Origin: SG8-30 sp963710135
GTDB taxonomy: Bacteria > Pseudomonadota > Gammaproteobacteria > Steroidobacterales > Steroidobacteraceae
Reading direction: 5' to 3'
NCBI GenBank assembly: GCA_963710135.1
Contig: CAVPYY010000006.1
Span: 682,001 to 746,000 of the forward strand
Length of the DNA stretch: 64,000 nucleotides
In this document: piece after piece, positions 33,237 through 41,729 of the stretch
How positions within the stretch are numbered: the first letter of the stretch is position 1
Layout: the number at the start of each line of letters is the position of its first letter
The notes under the pieces: model-generated
Told to the model about the DNA's origin: nothing
The model's database searches: none
What the model saw: only the letters and a program-made list of their open reading frames with translations
Position numbers and translations under genes: made by a program

Positions 33237-34570
33237 TCAGACGTTCAGCAGCAGGTGTTCCCGCTCCCAGGAGCTGATCACCTGAGGAAGGTCGCATACT
33301 CGCTTTCCTTGACCGCCGAGTAGGCCGCGACGAAGCGGTCCCCGAAGACCTCGACCAGCGGCTTGCAGCCGCGCAGCATGCCAAGCGCCTCGGCCAGGGT
33401 GACCGGCAGCGCGAACGGCAGCTCGTACGCCGACCCGCTGATCGGGTCGGTGGCCTTGAGCGACTCGATCATGCCGAGGTAGCCGCAGGCCAGCGATGCC
33501 GCGATGGCGAGGTACGGGTTGGCGTCGGCGCCGCCCAGGCGGTTTTCGACCCGGCGCGCCGCCGGCGGCGAGGTCGGCACCCGCAGGCCGGCGGTGCGGT
33601 TGTCGTAGCCCCACTGGACGTTGATGGGCGCCATGTTGTAGCGGACGATGCGCCGGTAGGAGTTGACGTTCGGCGCGAACAGCGACATCGCCGCCGGCAG
33701 GTACTTCTGCAGCCCGGCGATGTGCGAGAAGAACAGCGGCGACGGCCCGCCCTCCGGCGTGCTGAAGACGTTCTCGCCGGTCTTGCTGTCCACCACGCTC
33801 TGGTGGATGTGCATGGCGCTGCCCGGCTCGTCGCCCATCGGCTTGGCCATGAAGGTGGCGTACATCTTGTGGCGCAGCGCCGCCTCGCGCGCCGTGCGCT
33901 TGAACAGGAACGCCTGGTCGGCGAGCTCCAGGGCATCGCCATGGATCAGGTTGATCTCCATCTGCGCGGCGCCGTCTTCGTGGATCAGCGTGTCGATCTC
34001 GATGTCCTGCGCCTCGCAGTAGGCGTAGATGTCGTCGAACAGCGGATCGAACTCGTTGACCGCGGCGATGCTGTAGGACTGCCGGCCGGTCTCCGGCCGG
34101 CCCGAGCGGCCCACCGGCGGCTTCAGCGGGTAGTCCGCGTCGATGTTCGGCTCGACCAGGTAGAACTCGAGTTCCGGCGCCACCACCGGCTGCCAGCCGC
34201 GCGCCTCGTACAGCTCGAGGATCCGGCGCAGCACGTAACGCGGCGCCAGCGGCACCCGCCGCCCGTCGTCATAGAAGCAGTCGTGGATGACCTGCGCGGT
34301 GGGCTCGGCGGTCCACGGCACGACGCGTATGGTGTTGGGGTCGCCGACCAGGTCGATGTCGATCTCGGAGGGGTTGATCGACGAGTCGTCGTCGGGCCAG
34401 TCACCGGTGACGGTCTGCAGGAAGATGCCCTCGGGCAGGCGCATGCCCTCGTCTTCCGCGAACTTCTCGGCCGGCATGATCTTGCCGCGGGCGATGCCGG
34501 ACATGTCGGCGATCAGCGCCTCGACCTCGGAGATGCCGTGGTCGCGCAGGAACTGCTGAATGATGCTCAT
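33237..34570 (-). CDS. puuA: Glutamine-synthetase-family gamma-glutamylpolyamine synthetase (frame break near the end)
   Basis: Ligates glutamate to putrescine with ATP in the Puu pathway. About 444 residues. The GS metal and substrate motifs are present: APELEFYLVEPN, AAQMEINL, GSAMHIHQSV, NSYRRIVRYNMAP, RVENRLGGADANPYLA. The frame breaks near 33285 and would stop early; repair adds VISSWEREHLLLNV and ends at 33237, the normal family C-terminus. ATG 34570 overlaps the puuD stop. The GS-like enzyme at 35541 is a second family member. Confidence 0.88.
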
Positions 34571-35329
34571 GATGCTCGTCGCCTTTTCGCACGCTCCCGC
34601 CCGGCCTCACCAAAGGCGGCGAACAGCGCACGTGAAAAATCGTTCTCCATCACCTGCCACTCCGGGTGCCACTGCACCGCGAGCGCGAAACAGGGCGCAT
34701 GCTCGACCCGGAACGCCTCGACCACGCCGTCCGGGGCGATCGCCTCCGACGGCCAGCCCGTCGCCCAGGCGCTGCACGCCCTGCGAGTGCAGCGAGTTGA
34801 CCATCAGGCGTCCGGTTCCGGCGATCCGCTGCAGCACGCCGCCGGAGGTCAGCTCGACCTCGTGGGCGGGGCCATACTGGATCTCGAGCGGCTCATCCTT
34901 GTCCTCGCGATGATCCGCAAGTCCCGGAACCTCCTGCAGCTTCTGCCACAAGCTGCCGCCGAACGCGACGTTCATTTCCTGAAAGCCCCGGCAGATGCCA
35001 AGCACCGGCAAGCCCGCGGCGATCGCCGCGGGAATCATCGGCAGCGTGGTGGCGTCGCGCTCGGGATCGTGCCAGGTGTCCGGGTCCGACGGCGGGCCCT
35101 GGTAGCGGTGCGGCTCCACGTTCGAGGGACTGCCCGTGAACAGGATGCCGTCGAAGCTGTCGAGCCACTCCTGCAGATGGCCCTCACCGAGCGCCGGGAT
35201 GAGCACGGGTACGGCGTCCGCGGCTTCCGCGACGGCCTTGATGTACTTCTCGCCGACGCAGTGAAACCAATGCGGACCCAGCAGGCGGCGGTCGGCCGGG
35301 ATCCCGATGACGGGCTTGCGCGCGCGCAT
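34567..35329 (-). CDS. puuD: Gamma-glutamyl-GABA hydrolase, class I glutamine amidotransferase fold (one frame break)
   Basis: Releases GABA from gamma-glutamyl-GABA. About 254 residues from ATG 35329. The nucleophile cysteine is in LGICRGFQEMNVAFGGSLWQ and the His-Glu pair in QWHPEWQ. The frame breaks near 34755 within GLAV/AIAPDG, explained by one extra base; the repaired end overlaps the puuA ATG. It is the first gene of the puuD-puuA-spuC-pot direction and faces a second GS-like gene. The dehydrogenase/oxidase steps PuuB and PuuC are absent here. Confidence 0.89.
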
Positions 35330-35341
35330 GTTGTTGATTCT

Positions 35342-35361
35342 GAACGGCTCTCAGGCCGTTC
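35342..35361. promoter_or_regulatory. Perfect inverted repeat upstream of puuD, putative operator
   Basis: GAACGGC-TCTCAG-GCCGTTC, 7-bp arms with a 6-base spacer, 12 bases before the puuD start. Its position in the 5' leader fits a repressor site or a leader hairpin. Confidence 0.45.
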
Positions 35362-35383
35362 CCTCGTGACTTCGCAGCATTCT

Positions 35384-35489
35384 CGCATACTCGGCAGAGG
35401 CCGCGCTCGGGCCGCCTTGCGAATCGCGGCAGGCGCTGGCCGCAGCCTGCGGGACGACCTTGCCCGGGGCACGCACCGCTGAGTATGCT
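35384..35489. promoter_or_regulatory. Divergent promoter pair marked by GAGTATGC on both strands
   Basis: GAGTATGC occurs on the minus strand (35392-35385) and on the plus strand (35481-35488). Read as -10 elements (TATGC), each lies about 50-55 bases before its gene (puuD and the second GS-like gene), giving a symmetric divergent promoter. No strong -35 is evident. Confidence 0.35.
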
Positions 35490-35540
35490 GGCCGGCGCAT
35501 TCTGCCAACAGCCGCCCGTCCCGGCGGCGCCCGGAGTCCC

Positions 35541-36920
35541 ATGGCCCCCACCGCCGTCCCGTTTTCGAGCGCCGAGGCGTTCCTCGCCGCCCACCCGGCG
35601 GTGCGCAGCATCGACCTGCTGCTGCCCGACATGAACGGCATCCTGCGCGGCAAGCGCATCGAGGTGGGCGACCTCCGGACCGTCTATGACAAGGGCATGC
35701 TGCTGCCGGGCTCGATGTTCGCACTGGACGCGCTGGGCGGCACGGTCGAGGCGACGGGTCTCGGCTTCGATGAAGGCGATGCGGACCGCCCTTGTCTGCC
35801 GGTCGCGGACGGCCTGCAGCCCTGCGGCTGGCTGGGCGACGATATCGCGCAGTTGCAGGTCCAGATGTTCGAGCACGACGGCCGCCCGTTCTTCGGCGAT
35901 CCGCGACATGTGCTCGGGCAGGTCGTCGAGCGCTTCCGCGCACGCGGACTGACCCCGGTGGTGGCCGTCGAGCTCGAGTTCTACTTCGTCGACCTGGAAC
36001 GCACCATTACCGGCGATGTGCAGCCGCCCCGCTCGCTGCTGACCGGACGCCGCGAATTCAGGACCCAGATCAACTCGATGATCGACCTCGACGCCGTGTC
36101 GCCGGTGCTGCGCGAGATCGTCGACACCTGCCGCGCCCAGGGCGTGCCCGCGGGCACCGCGCTGTCCGAGTACGGGCCCAGCCAGTGGGAAGTCAACCTG
36201 AGCCACGTCGCGGACGCCCAGCTGGCTTGCGACCATGCGATTCGTCTCAAGCGCATCGTCAAGGGTGTTGCGTTGCGCCACGGCATGGAGGCGACCTTCA
36301 TGGCCAAGCCTTACCGCGACATGGCCGGCAGCGGCACGCACGTGCACGTCAGCCTGCTCGATGCCGCGGGCAGCAACGTGTTCGCTTCCGCAGGCGAAAC
36401 CGATCAGCCGCTGCTGCGCCATGCCGCCGCGGGCCTGCTCGCGACCATGGCCGACGCCATGGCCATCTTCGCGCCCAACGCCAACTCCTACAGGCGCCTG
36501 CGGCCGCGCAGCTATGTTCCCCTGCACGCCACCTGGGCCTTCAACAACCGCGGGGTGGCGCTGCGTGTGCCGATGTCCGGCGCCAGCGACCGGCGTCTCG
36601 AGCATCGCGTGGCCGGCGCGGACGTGAACCCTTACCTTTTGACCGCCGCCGTGCTGGCCGGGATGCTTTACGGGCTGGAGCGGCAGCTGGAGCCGCCGCC
36701 GCCACTCGAGGGGAACGCCTACACCCAGCCCCTGGTCGACCCGGCACTGCCTACCGACTGGCCCTCGGCGCTCGCGCGCTTTGGCGACAGCGCGGTCATG
36801 CGCGCGCTGCTCGGCGACGCGTTCGTCGACCTGTTCGCGACGCTGAAGCGCGGTGAGATGGAGGACTTCGCCTCCTACGTTTCGCCGCTCGAGTACGCGT
36901 GGTACCTCTCGCCGCTATAA
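35541..36920 (+). CDS. Second glutamine-synthetase-like ligase (gamma-glutamyl-amine synthetase type)
   Basis: 459 residues from ATG 35541; the same frame is open to 35460 but the added leader is unconserved. Intact. GS motifs: DLLLPDMNGILRGKRIE, VELEFYFVD, QWEVNLSH, GSGTHVHVSLLD, NSYRRLRPRSYVP, EHRVAGADVNPYLL. The ligand-side segment NNRGVALRVPMSG departs from the NR(S/T)A consensus. It is divergent from puuD/puuA, so it probably acts on polyamines or another amine rather than ammonia. No frame breaks, unlike its neighbours. Confidence 0.85.
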   Translation: MAPTAVPFSSAEAFLAAHPAVRSIDLLLPDMNGILRGKRIEVGDLRTVYDKGMLLPGSMFALDALGGTVEATGLGFDEGDADRPCLPVADGLQPCGWLGDDIAQLQVQMFEHDGRPFFGDPRHVLGQVVERFRARGLTPVVAVELEFYFVDLERTITGDVQPPRSLLTGRREFRTQINSMIDLDAVSPVLREIVDTCRAQGVPAGTALSEYGPSQWEVNLSHVADAQLACDHAIRLKRIVKGVALRHGMEATFMAKPYRDMAGSGTHVHVSLLDAAGSNVFASAGETDQPLLRHAAAGLLATMADAMAIFAPNANSYRRLRPRSYVPLHATWAFNNRGVALRVPMSGASDRRLEHRVAGADVNPYLLTAAVLAGMLYGLERQLEPPPPLEGNAYTQPLVDPALPTDWPSALARFGDSAVMRALLGDAFVDLFATLKRGEMEDFASYVSPLEYAWYLSPL

Positions 36921-36987
36921 GGGCGGCCCGGTTCGTCACGGGCAGATAAACTCCCGGGAACCCTGGAGCGTATCCGCGGAGCCTGCG

Positions 36988-39258
36988 ATGAAAATCCTCC
37001 TACTGCCTGCCGCGCTGGCCGCACTTGCCATGCCCTGCGCGGCCACTTTGGCATCCGCGCAGGCTGACGACGCGCCTGCGGCGACCACGATCGTCGCCGC
37101 GCCCGCGGCGCACAGGCCACGCGTCGGCCTGGTGCTAGGCGGCGGTGGCGCGATGGGCGCCGCTCACATCGGGGTCCTCAAGGTGCTGGAGGAACTGCGC
37201 GTCCCGGTCGATTGCATCGCTGGCACCAGCATGGGCGCGCTGGTCGGCGGGGCGTATGCGGCCGGGCTCGACGCCGGCGCCGCCGAGAAGTTCATCGGCG
37301 ACATCGACTGGTACGCCGTGTTCGGACAGGAACAGGTGCGCACGTACCAGCCCATACAGGTGAAGCGCGAGAACCAGTCGGTCTCGAACAAGCTCGAATT
37401 CGGCCTCAAGCGCGACGGACTCGTGCTGCCCGGCGGCCTGGTCGAGACGCAGCAGATCGAGTCCCTGCTGCGCGAGATGGTCGCCTCGCAATCGGAGGTG
37501 CGGGATTTCGACCGGCTGCCGATTCCCTTCCGCGCCGTCGCCACCGATCTGGTCACCGGCCGCATGGTGGTGTTCGACTCAGGCGAACTGCCCGTGGCAC
37601 TGCGCGCCAGCATGTCGGTGCCCGGGGCATTCGCTGCCGTCGAGCAGGACGGCATGCTACTCGTCGACGGCGGCATCAGCCGCAATCTGCCGGTCGATGT
37701 GGCGCGTGACACCTGTGCCGACGTGGTCATTGCCGTCGCCGTGGACGGCCCGCCGCCCGACATCCAGGCCCTGCGCTCGGCTGCCGGGACCATCGGCAGG
37801 ATGGTGGACCTGATAACCGAGAACAACGAGCAGGCATCGCTCGACTCGCTGGGACCGAACGACATCGGCTTGACCATCGTGCTCGACGACGTCACCTCGG
37901 CGGATTTCCAGCTGTCGGCCGCCGCGGTCCGCCACGGCGAGGCCACCGCGCGGGCCGCCGCCGCGTCGCTCAGCCGCTATGCAGTCAGTGATGACGAGTA
38001 CCGGGCGTGGCGCACCGCACTGCGCGGGCAACCCGCGGCCACTAGCGCGCGGCTGATCGCCGCGGTGCGCTTCGAGGGCGTCGGGCCGGACACGGAAGCC
38101 TATCTCGCCAGCATGGTCCGCTCACGACCCGGTGACGTCATCAACCAGCGACGCATCGCCGACGACGCGCTGCGCATCTACGCCACCGGCCTGTACGAGT
38201 CGGTCGACCACCGCATCGAGGAGACACCGCTCGGGACGGTCGTCGCCTTCGCGCCCCGACCGAAATCCTGGGGGCCGACGTTTGTCGCCTTTGACTACGG
38301 CATCGAGTCGTCATTCGCCGGCGACACCCAGTTCATGGCGAGCGGCATGCTGCGGCACGTCTTTCCGGACGCCGCGGGACGGGAATGGCGCGCGTTCGCG
38401 CAGGTGGGCCGGGAACTGGTGCTTGCGACGGACCTGCGCCAGCCGTTGGGCCGTACGCGGCGGGCCTTCGTGCTGCCACGGCTCGGCTATTTTCGCGAAC
38501 TGGAGGACTACTACACCGCCAGCGAGCTGACGGCGCGATACCGCCACGACAGTGTCGAGGCCAGTCTCAATTTCGGCGCGGAACTCGGTGTGTGGGGCGA
38601 GGTGCAGGCCGGGATCTATCGGCGCTCGGACAGTTTCGAGCTCGACATCGGCGTGCCGGAAGTGCCCAACTACACCGGCCTCGACGACGCCGGCTATTCG
38701 TTCGCGTTCGAACGCGACACGCGCGACTCGGACGTCTGGCCGACGCGGGGCTCGCGGCAACGCATCGAGTACCAGTCCGCGGAGCCGGGCCTCGGCGCCG
38801 ACCTGACCTACCAGACGGCGCTGGTGGAATGGAACGGCTCGGCGCTGTTCGGCAAGGGCCTGCTGCTGCTGGATGTGGCCGCCGGGACGGACTTCGAGAG
38901 CGGCGCGCCGCCGCATCAGCAGTTCCGCCTCGGCGGCCCAGGCGCGCTGTCGGGCATCGACAGCGGGCGGCTGCGCGGCGCGGACTTCGCCTACCTGCGA
39001 CTGGGACTCGCCCGCCGGCTCACCGACGTGAGTCCGCTGCTCGGCATGACGCTGTTCGCCGGCGCGGCGCTCGAGGCAGGCAATACCTGGCGCCGCCCGG
39101 ACGGAACGACCGGCTCCGGTCTCGACCTGGGCGGTCAGCTGTTCGTCGGCGGGCGGACGCCATTCGGTCCGGTCTCGGTCGACGTGGGGTATCTCGCCAC
39201 CGGCGAATTCGCCGCGTTCCTCAGGCTCGGCGCACCGGTACGCGGCACGTGGCGCTGA
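36988..39258 (+). CDS. Patatin-like phospholipase with POTRA and outer-membrane beta-barrel (type Vd autotransporter, PlpD-like)
   Basis: 756 residues from ATG 36988, intact. Signal peptide 1-24. The patatin domain (about 45-310) has the oxyanion loop GGGGAMGAAH, the nucleophile Ser81 in GTSMG and the catalytic Asp227 in VDGGIS. A single POTRA follows (about 350-425: IAAVRFEGVGPDTEAYL ... RIYATGLYESVDHRI). Then comes a bacterial surface-antigen barrel ending in strands such as PVSVDVGYLATG and FLRLGAPVRG. Length and order match PlpD of Pseudomonas. The predicted product would translocate a lipase domain to the cell surface or medium. Confidence 0.9.
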   Translation: MKILLLPAALAALAMPCAATLASAQADDAPAATTIVAAPAAHRPRVGLVLGGGGAMGAAHIGVLKVLEELRVPVDCIAGTSMGALVGGAYAAGLDAGAAEKFIGDIDWYAVFGQEQVRTYQPIQVKRENQSVSNKLEFGLKRDGLVLPGGLVETQQIESLLREMVASQSEVRDFDRLPIPFRAVATDLVTGRMVVFDSGELPVALRASMSVPGAFAAVEQDGMLLVDGGISRNLPVDVARDTCADVVIAVAVDGPPPDIQALRSAAGTIGRMVDLITENNEQASLDSLGPNDIGLTIVLDDVTSADFQLSAAAVRHGEATARAAAASLSRYAVSDDEYRAWRTALRGQPAATSARLIAAVRFEGVGPDTEAYLASMVRSRPGDVINQRRIADDALRIYATGLYESVDHRIEETPLGTVVAFAPRPKSWGPTFVAFDYGIESSFAGDTQFMASGMLRHVFPDAAGREWRAFAQVGRELVLATDLRQPLGRTRRAFVLPRLGYFRELEDYYTASELTARYRHDSVEASLNFGAELGVWGEVQAGIYRRSDSFELDIGVPEVPNYTGLDDAGYSFAFERDTRDSDVWPTRGSRQRIEYQSAEPGLGADLTYQTALVEWNGSALFGKGLLLLDVAAGTDFESGAPPHQQFRLGGPGALSGIDSGRLRGADFAYLRLGLARRLTDVSPLLGMTLFAGAALEAGNTWRRPDGTTGSGLDLGGQLFVGGRTPFGPVSVDVGYLATGEFAAFLRLGAPVRGTWR

Positions 39259-39289
39259 GGCCGCGGCGAGCGCCACGGGCGGGCGCGCC

Positions 39290-39889
39290 TCAGTCGGCTG
39301 AACCTGCCGGCTTGCCGAGGATCTGGTTCAGCTCGACGAAGTAGCCGTCCGGATCGCGCACCATGCTGACCATCACCGGGATGACGCCCCCGCCCGGTGC
39401 CGGATACTCGATGCGCGAGGGTTCCGACAGCACCGTGGCGCCGGGCACTGCGCGGATGCGCGGAAAGCGCGCGTCCAGGTCCGTCGCATTCACGACCATG
39501 ATGAATTCGCCGATGCCGGGCCGGTCATCGCCCATGCCGGGGTCGGGCCGGCGGGGCGAGATGTACTCGAGCAACCCGACGACGCCGACGAACGTGTCAT
39601 TGGCCCGCAGCAGCACCAGACGCATGCTGCGCGTTGAGCCCGGCGGATCCTCTTCACGGCCCGGGCGCTCGATCAACTGGTCGTAGACCACCTTCAACCC
39701 CAGCGCATCGCGCCAGAACGGCAGCGAGCGGTCGATGTCGCGGACGATGAGCGTGGTGCGGCGCACGTCAACCGGGCTGCGTTCGGCTGCCGCGACGGGT
39801 TCGCCTCGCGCCGCCGTCGGCAACAGGTTCGCGAGCAGTCCACTGACTACGACGAACGCCGCGACCCTTGTGATGCCGGATCCGTTCAT
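39290..39889 (-). CDS. Exported VOC (glyoxalase/bleomycin-resistance) family protein
   Basis: 199 residues from ATG 39889 (GGAG nine bases upstream), with a signal peptide ending near AARGEP. The VOC fold is shown by RRTTLIVRDIDRSLPFWRDALGLKVVYD and the C-terminal MVRDPDGYFVELNQI with its metal-ligand glutamate. An exported VOC protein is uncommon. Intact. The function is not predictable. Confidence 0.8.
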   Translation of the reverse strand: MNGSGITRVAAFVVVSGLLANLLPTAARGEPVAAAERSPVDVRRTTLIVRDIDRSLPFWRDALGLKVVYDQLIERPGREEDPPGSTRSMRLVLLRANDTFVGVVGLLEYISPRRPDPGMGDDRPGIGEFIMVVNATDLDARFPRIRAVPGATVLSEPSRIEYPAPGGGVIPVMVSMVRDPDGYFVELNQILGKPAGSAD

Positions 39890-39926
39890 GATGCGAGCTC
39901 CTTGGTAGGTAGCGGCCACCGGCTGG

Positions 39927-40466
39927 CTAGGGGCGGTCCCCGCCCGCGGCGGCGTCGCAGGGAAAGGCCGACTGCAGCGCCTCGTAGAACACTTCCGTTA
40001 CCGGGCGGGAGCCCGCCTCAGGATTCTGCGCGAGATAACCGTGCACCGCGAGCACGTTGGCGCGCAGCCCGACGCCCTGCGGCGGGCAGACCTGCAGCAA
40101 CGATCCGGCGCTGCGTCCCTGGAACAGCCCGAACACCGCGGCGGGATCCAGTTGGTAGGTCACCGCCAGCTGGGAACCGAAGTTGAGCGCCCCGAGCTGG
40201 GCGCCGAGGCGCATGCCTTCCAGCAGGCCGAGTGTCATCCCGAGGCAGTAGGTGACTTCCAGATCGTCACCCTGCGGAACGCCCTGCAGCGCCTGCACGT
40301 AGGCTTCGCAGGAGCGCTGCCATTCGGCAGCGGTCGGCGTACCGGGCTGGGCCGGCGACGGCGTCGCCCGGGGTCCGGCGGGCGGCGCCGCCGTAGCGGC
40401 GACCGGCGCCGCGAGCAGGAAGCATGTCGCAAGGACTCGCAGAATTTTCATTGCAGGTTCCATCAT
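39927..40466 (-). CDS. Rap1a/Tai-like small exported protein
   Basis: 179 residues, or 174 if translation begins at the second ATG (40451, MKILRVLATCF). Signal peptide followed by a Pro/Ala stretch. The mature part has conserved cysteines and the pattern CEAYVQAL ... CLGMTLGLLEGM ... LLQVCPPQGVGL ... VHGYLAQNPE ... ALQSAFPC, which resembles the Rap1a/Tai domain first described in T6SS immunity proteins. No T6SS gene or amidase effector is visible, so an immunity role is unproven; many such domains are in non-immunity proteins. Confidence 0.65.
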   Translation of the reverse strand: MMEPAMKILRVLATCFLLAAPVAATAAPPAGPRATPSPAQPGTPTAAEWQRSCEAYVQALQGVPQGDDLEVTYCLGMTLGLLEGMRLGAQLGALNFGSQLAVTYQLDPAAVFGLFQGRSAGSLLQVCPPQGVGLRANVLAVHGYLAQNPEAGSRPVTEVFYEALQSAFPCDAAAGGDRP

Positions 40467-40506
40467 GAGCCTGGGGGATTATAGGGCCACGCCGCGGCGC
40501 ACCGTC

Positions 40507-41721
40507 TCAGGCCGGCGCGGCGCCCGGCGGCGGGACCCGCGCCAGGACGTCCCTGACGTAGGCATCCACCACGAAGTCGTTCGCCAGGTCGTGCCCGGCG
40601 CGCTCCGACAGGTACCAGCGATGCTCGAGAATCTGGTGGAAGATCTCGGCATCGTCCAGCTTGGCGCGCTCCGGCGGCGGAACGCGTTCCAGCGCCGGCA
40701 GGTAGACCGCTTCGAGCCATTCGCGCGCAGCGTCGCGCTGGTCGAGCGGCCGGCCGAGCTCGTGACTGCGCCACGCCCGATGGCGGTCGAGGTCGTTGAG
40801 CAGCCGGCGCGCCTGGTTCTCCTCGGCGTCGATGCCCGTCAGCCGCGCCAGGCGGCGGCGATGGTGCCCGGGCTCGACCACCTGCGCGCGCACCGTGACG
40901 CCGTGACCCGCTCGGTCGCTCTGGATTTCGAGCGCCTTCACATCGAAGCCGATGTCGTTGAGTCGCTGCACCCGCAGGTCGATCCGGTACTGCTCGTCCG
41001 CCGAGAAGCTCTCGACGCGCGTCAGTTCGGTCCACAGTTCCTCGTAGCGCGCAACCAGCCGCTCGGCCAGGGCCACCGGATCCAGCCCCGGCTCGAGACG
41101 GCCGCCCGCCTGCAGGTCCATGAACTCGCCGGCCACGTTCTCGAAGGTGATGCCGATGTCGTGCCGTCGCGTGCCGTCATACAGGCGCGTATGCATCTCG
41201 CCGGTCTCGGCATCGACCAGGTACGCAGAGAACTGGCCGGCATCGAGGCGAAACAGCACGTTCGACAGCGAGCAATCACCCCAGAAGAAGCCGGCGACGT
41301 GCAGTTCGACCAGCAGCTCGGCCAATGCGTCGAGCAACTGCTGTGCATGCTGCAATGACGAGCCCGCGGCCATGACGTGACGGAACGGCATGGCGTGGCG
41401 CAGGTAGCGCGTCAGCAGCAGCGCGCGCCGCGCGGCGGGCACGCCCGGCGCACGCTCCGTCACGACGCCGAGGGCACGGACGACCGGCAAACCACGCTCG
41501 CCGAGCGCGCGCAGCAAGCGGTACTCGCGCAGCGCGACAGGCTCCAGCAGTTCCTTGATGGCCACCACCCGGCCGCCGTCCGCGATGAAACGCACGACAT
41601 TGCGCGACAGGCCGCGCGGCGCCTCGACCGTGATGTCTTCCGGCCAGTCGGCCAGCGGCAGCTGCCAGGGCAGGTCCCTGGCGGCGAGCGTATCCCCTGG
41701 GCGTGCGAGATCGAGTCGCAC
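40507..41721 (-). CDS. DUF4032 protein with a kinase-like N-terminal domain
   Basis: 404 residues, intact. The first about 200 residues look like a degenerate kinase fold: a glycine-poor N-lobe with the lysine of VVAIKELLEP, a catalytic-loop-like HVAGFFWGDCSLSNVLF and the metal-type aspartate in AYLVDAETGE. The C-terminal half (RRLARLTGIDAEENQARRLLNDL ... EWLEAVYLPAL) matches DUF4032. It follows malQ by eight bases on the same strand. A role in glycogen or maltodextrin control is an inference from position only. Confidence 0.72.
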   Translation of the reverse strand: MRLDLARPGDTLAARDLPWQLPLADWPEDITVEAPRGLSRNVVRFIADGGRVVAIKELLEPVALREYRLLRALGERGLPVVRALGVVTERAPGVPAARRALLLTRYLRHAMPFRHVMAAGSSLQHAQQLLDALAELLVELHVAGFFWGDCSLSNVLFRLDAGQFSAYLVDAETGEMHTRLYDGTRRHDIGITFENVAGEFMDLQAGGRLEPGLDPVALAERLVARYEELWTELTRVESFSADEQYRIDLRVQRLNDIGFDVKALEIQSDRAGHGVTVRAQVVEPGHHRRRLARLTGIDAEENQARRLLNDLDRHRAWRSHELGRPLDQRDAAREWLEAVYLPALERVPPPERAKLDDAEIFHQILEHRWYLSERAGHDLANDFVVDAYVRDVLARVPPPGAAPA

Positions 41722-41729
41722 CGCCCCGC

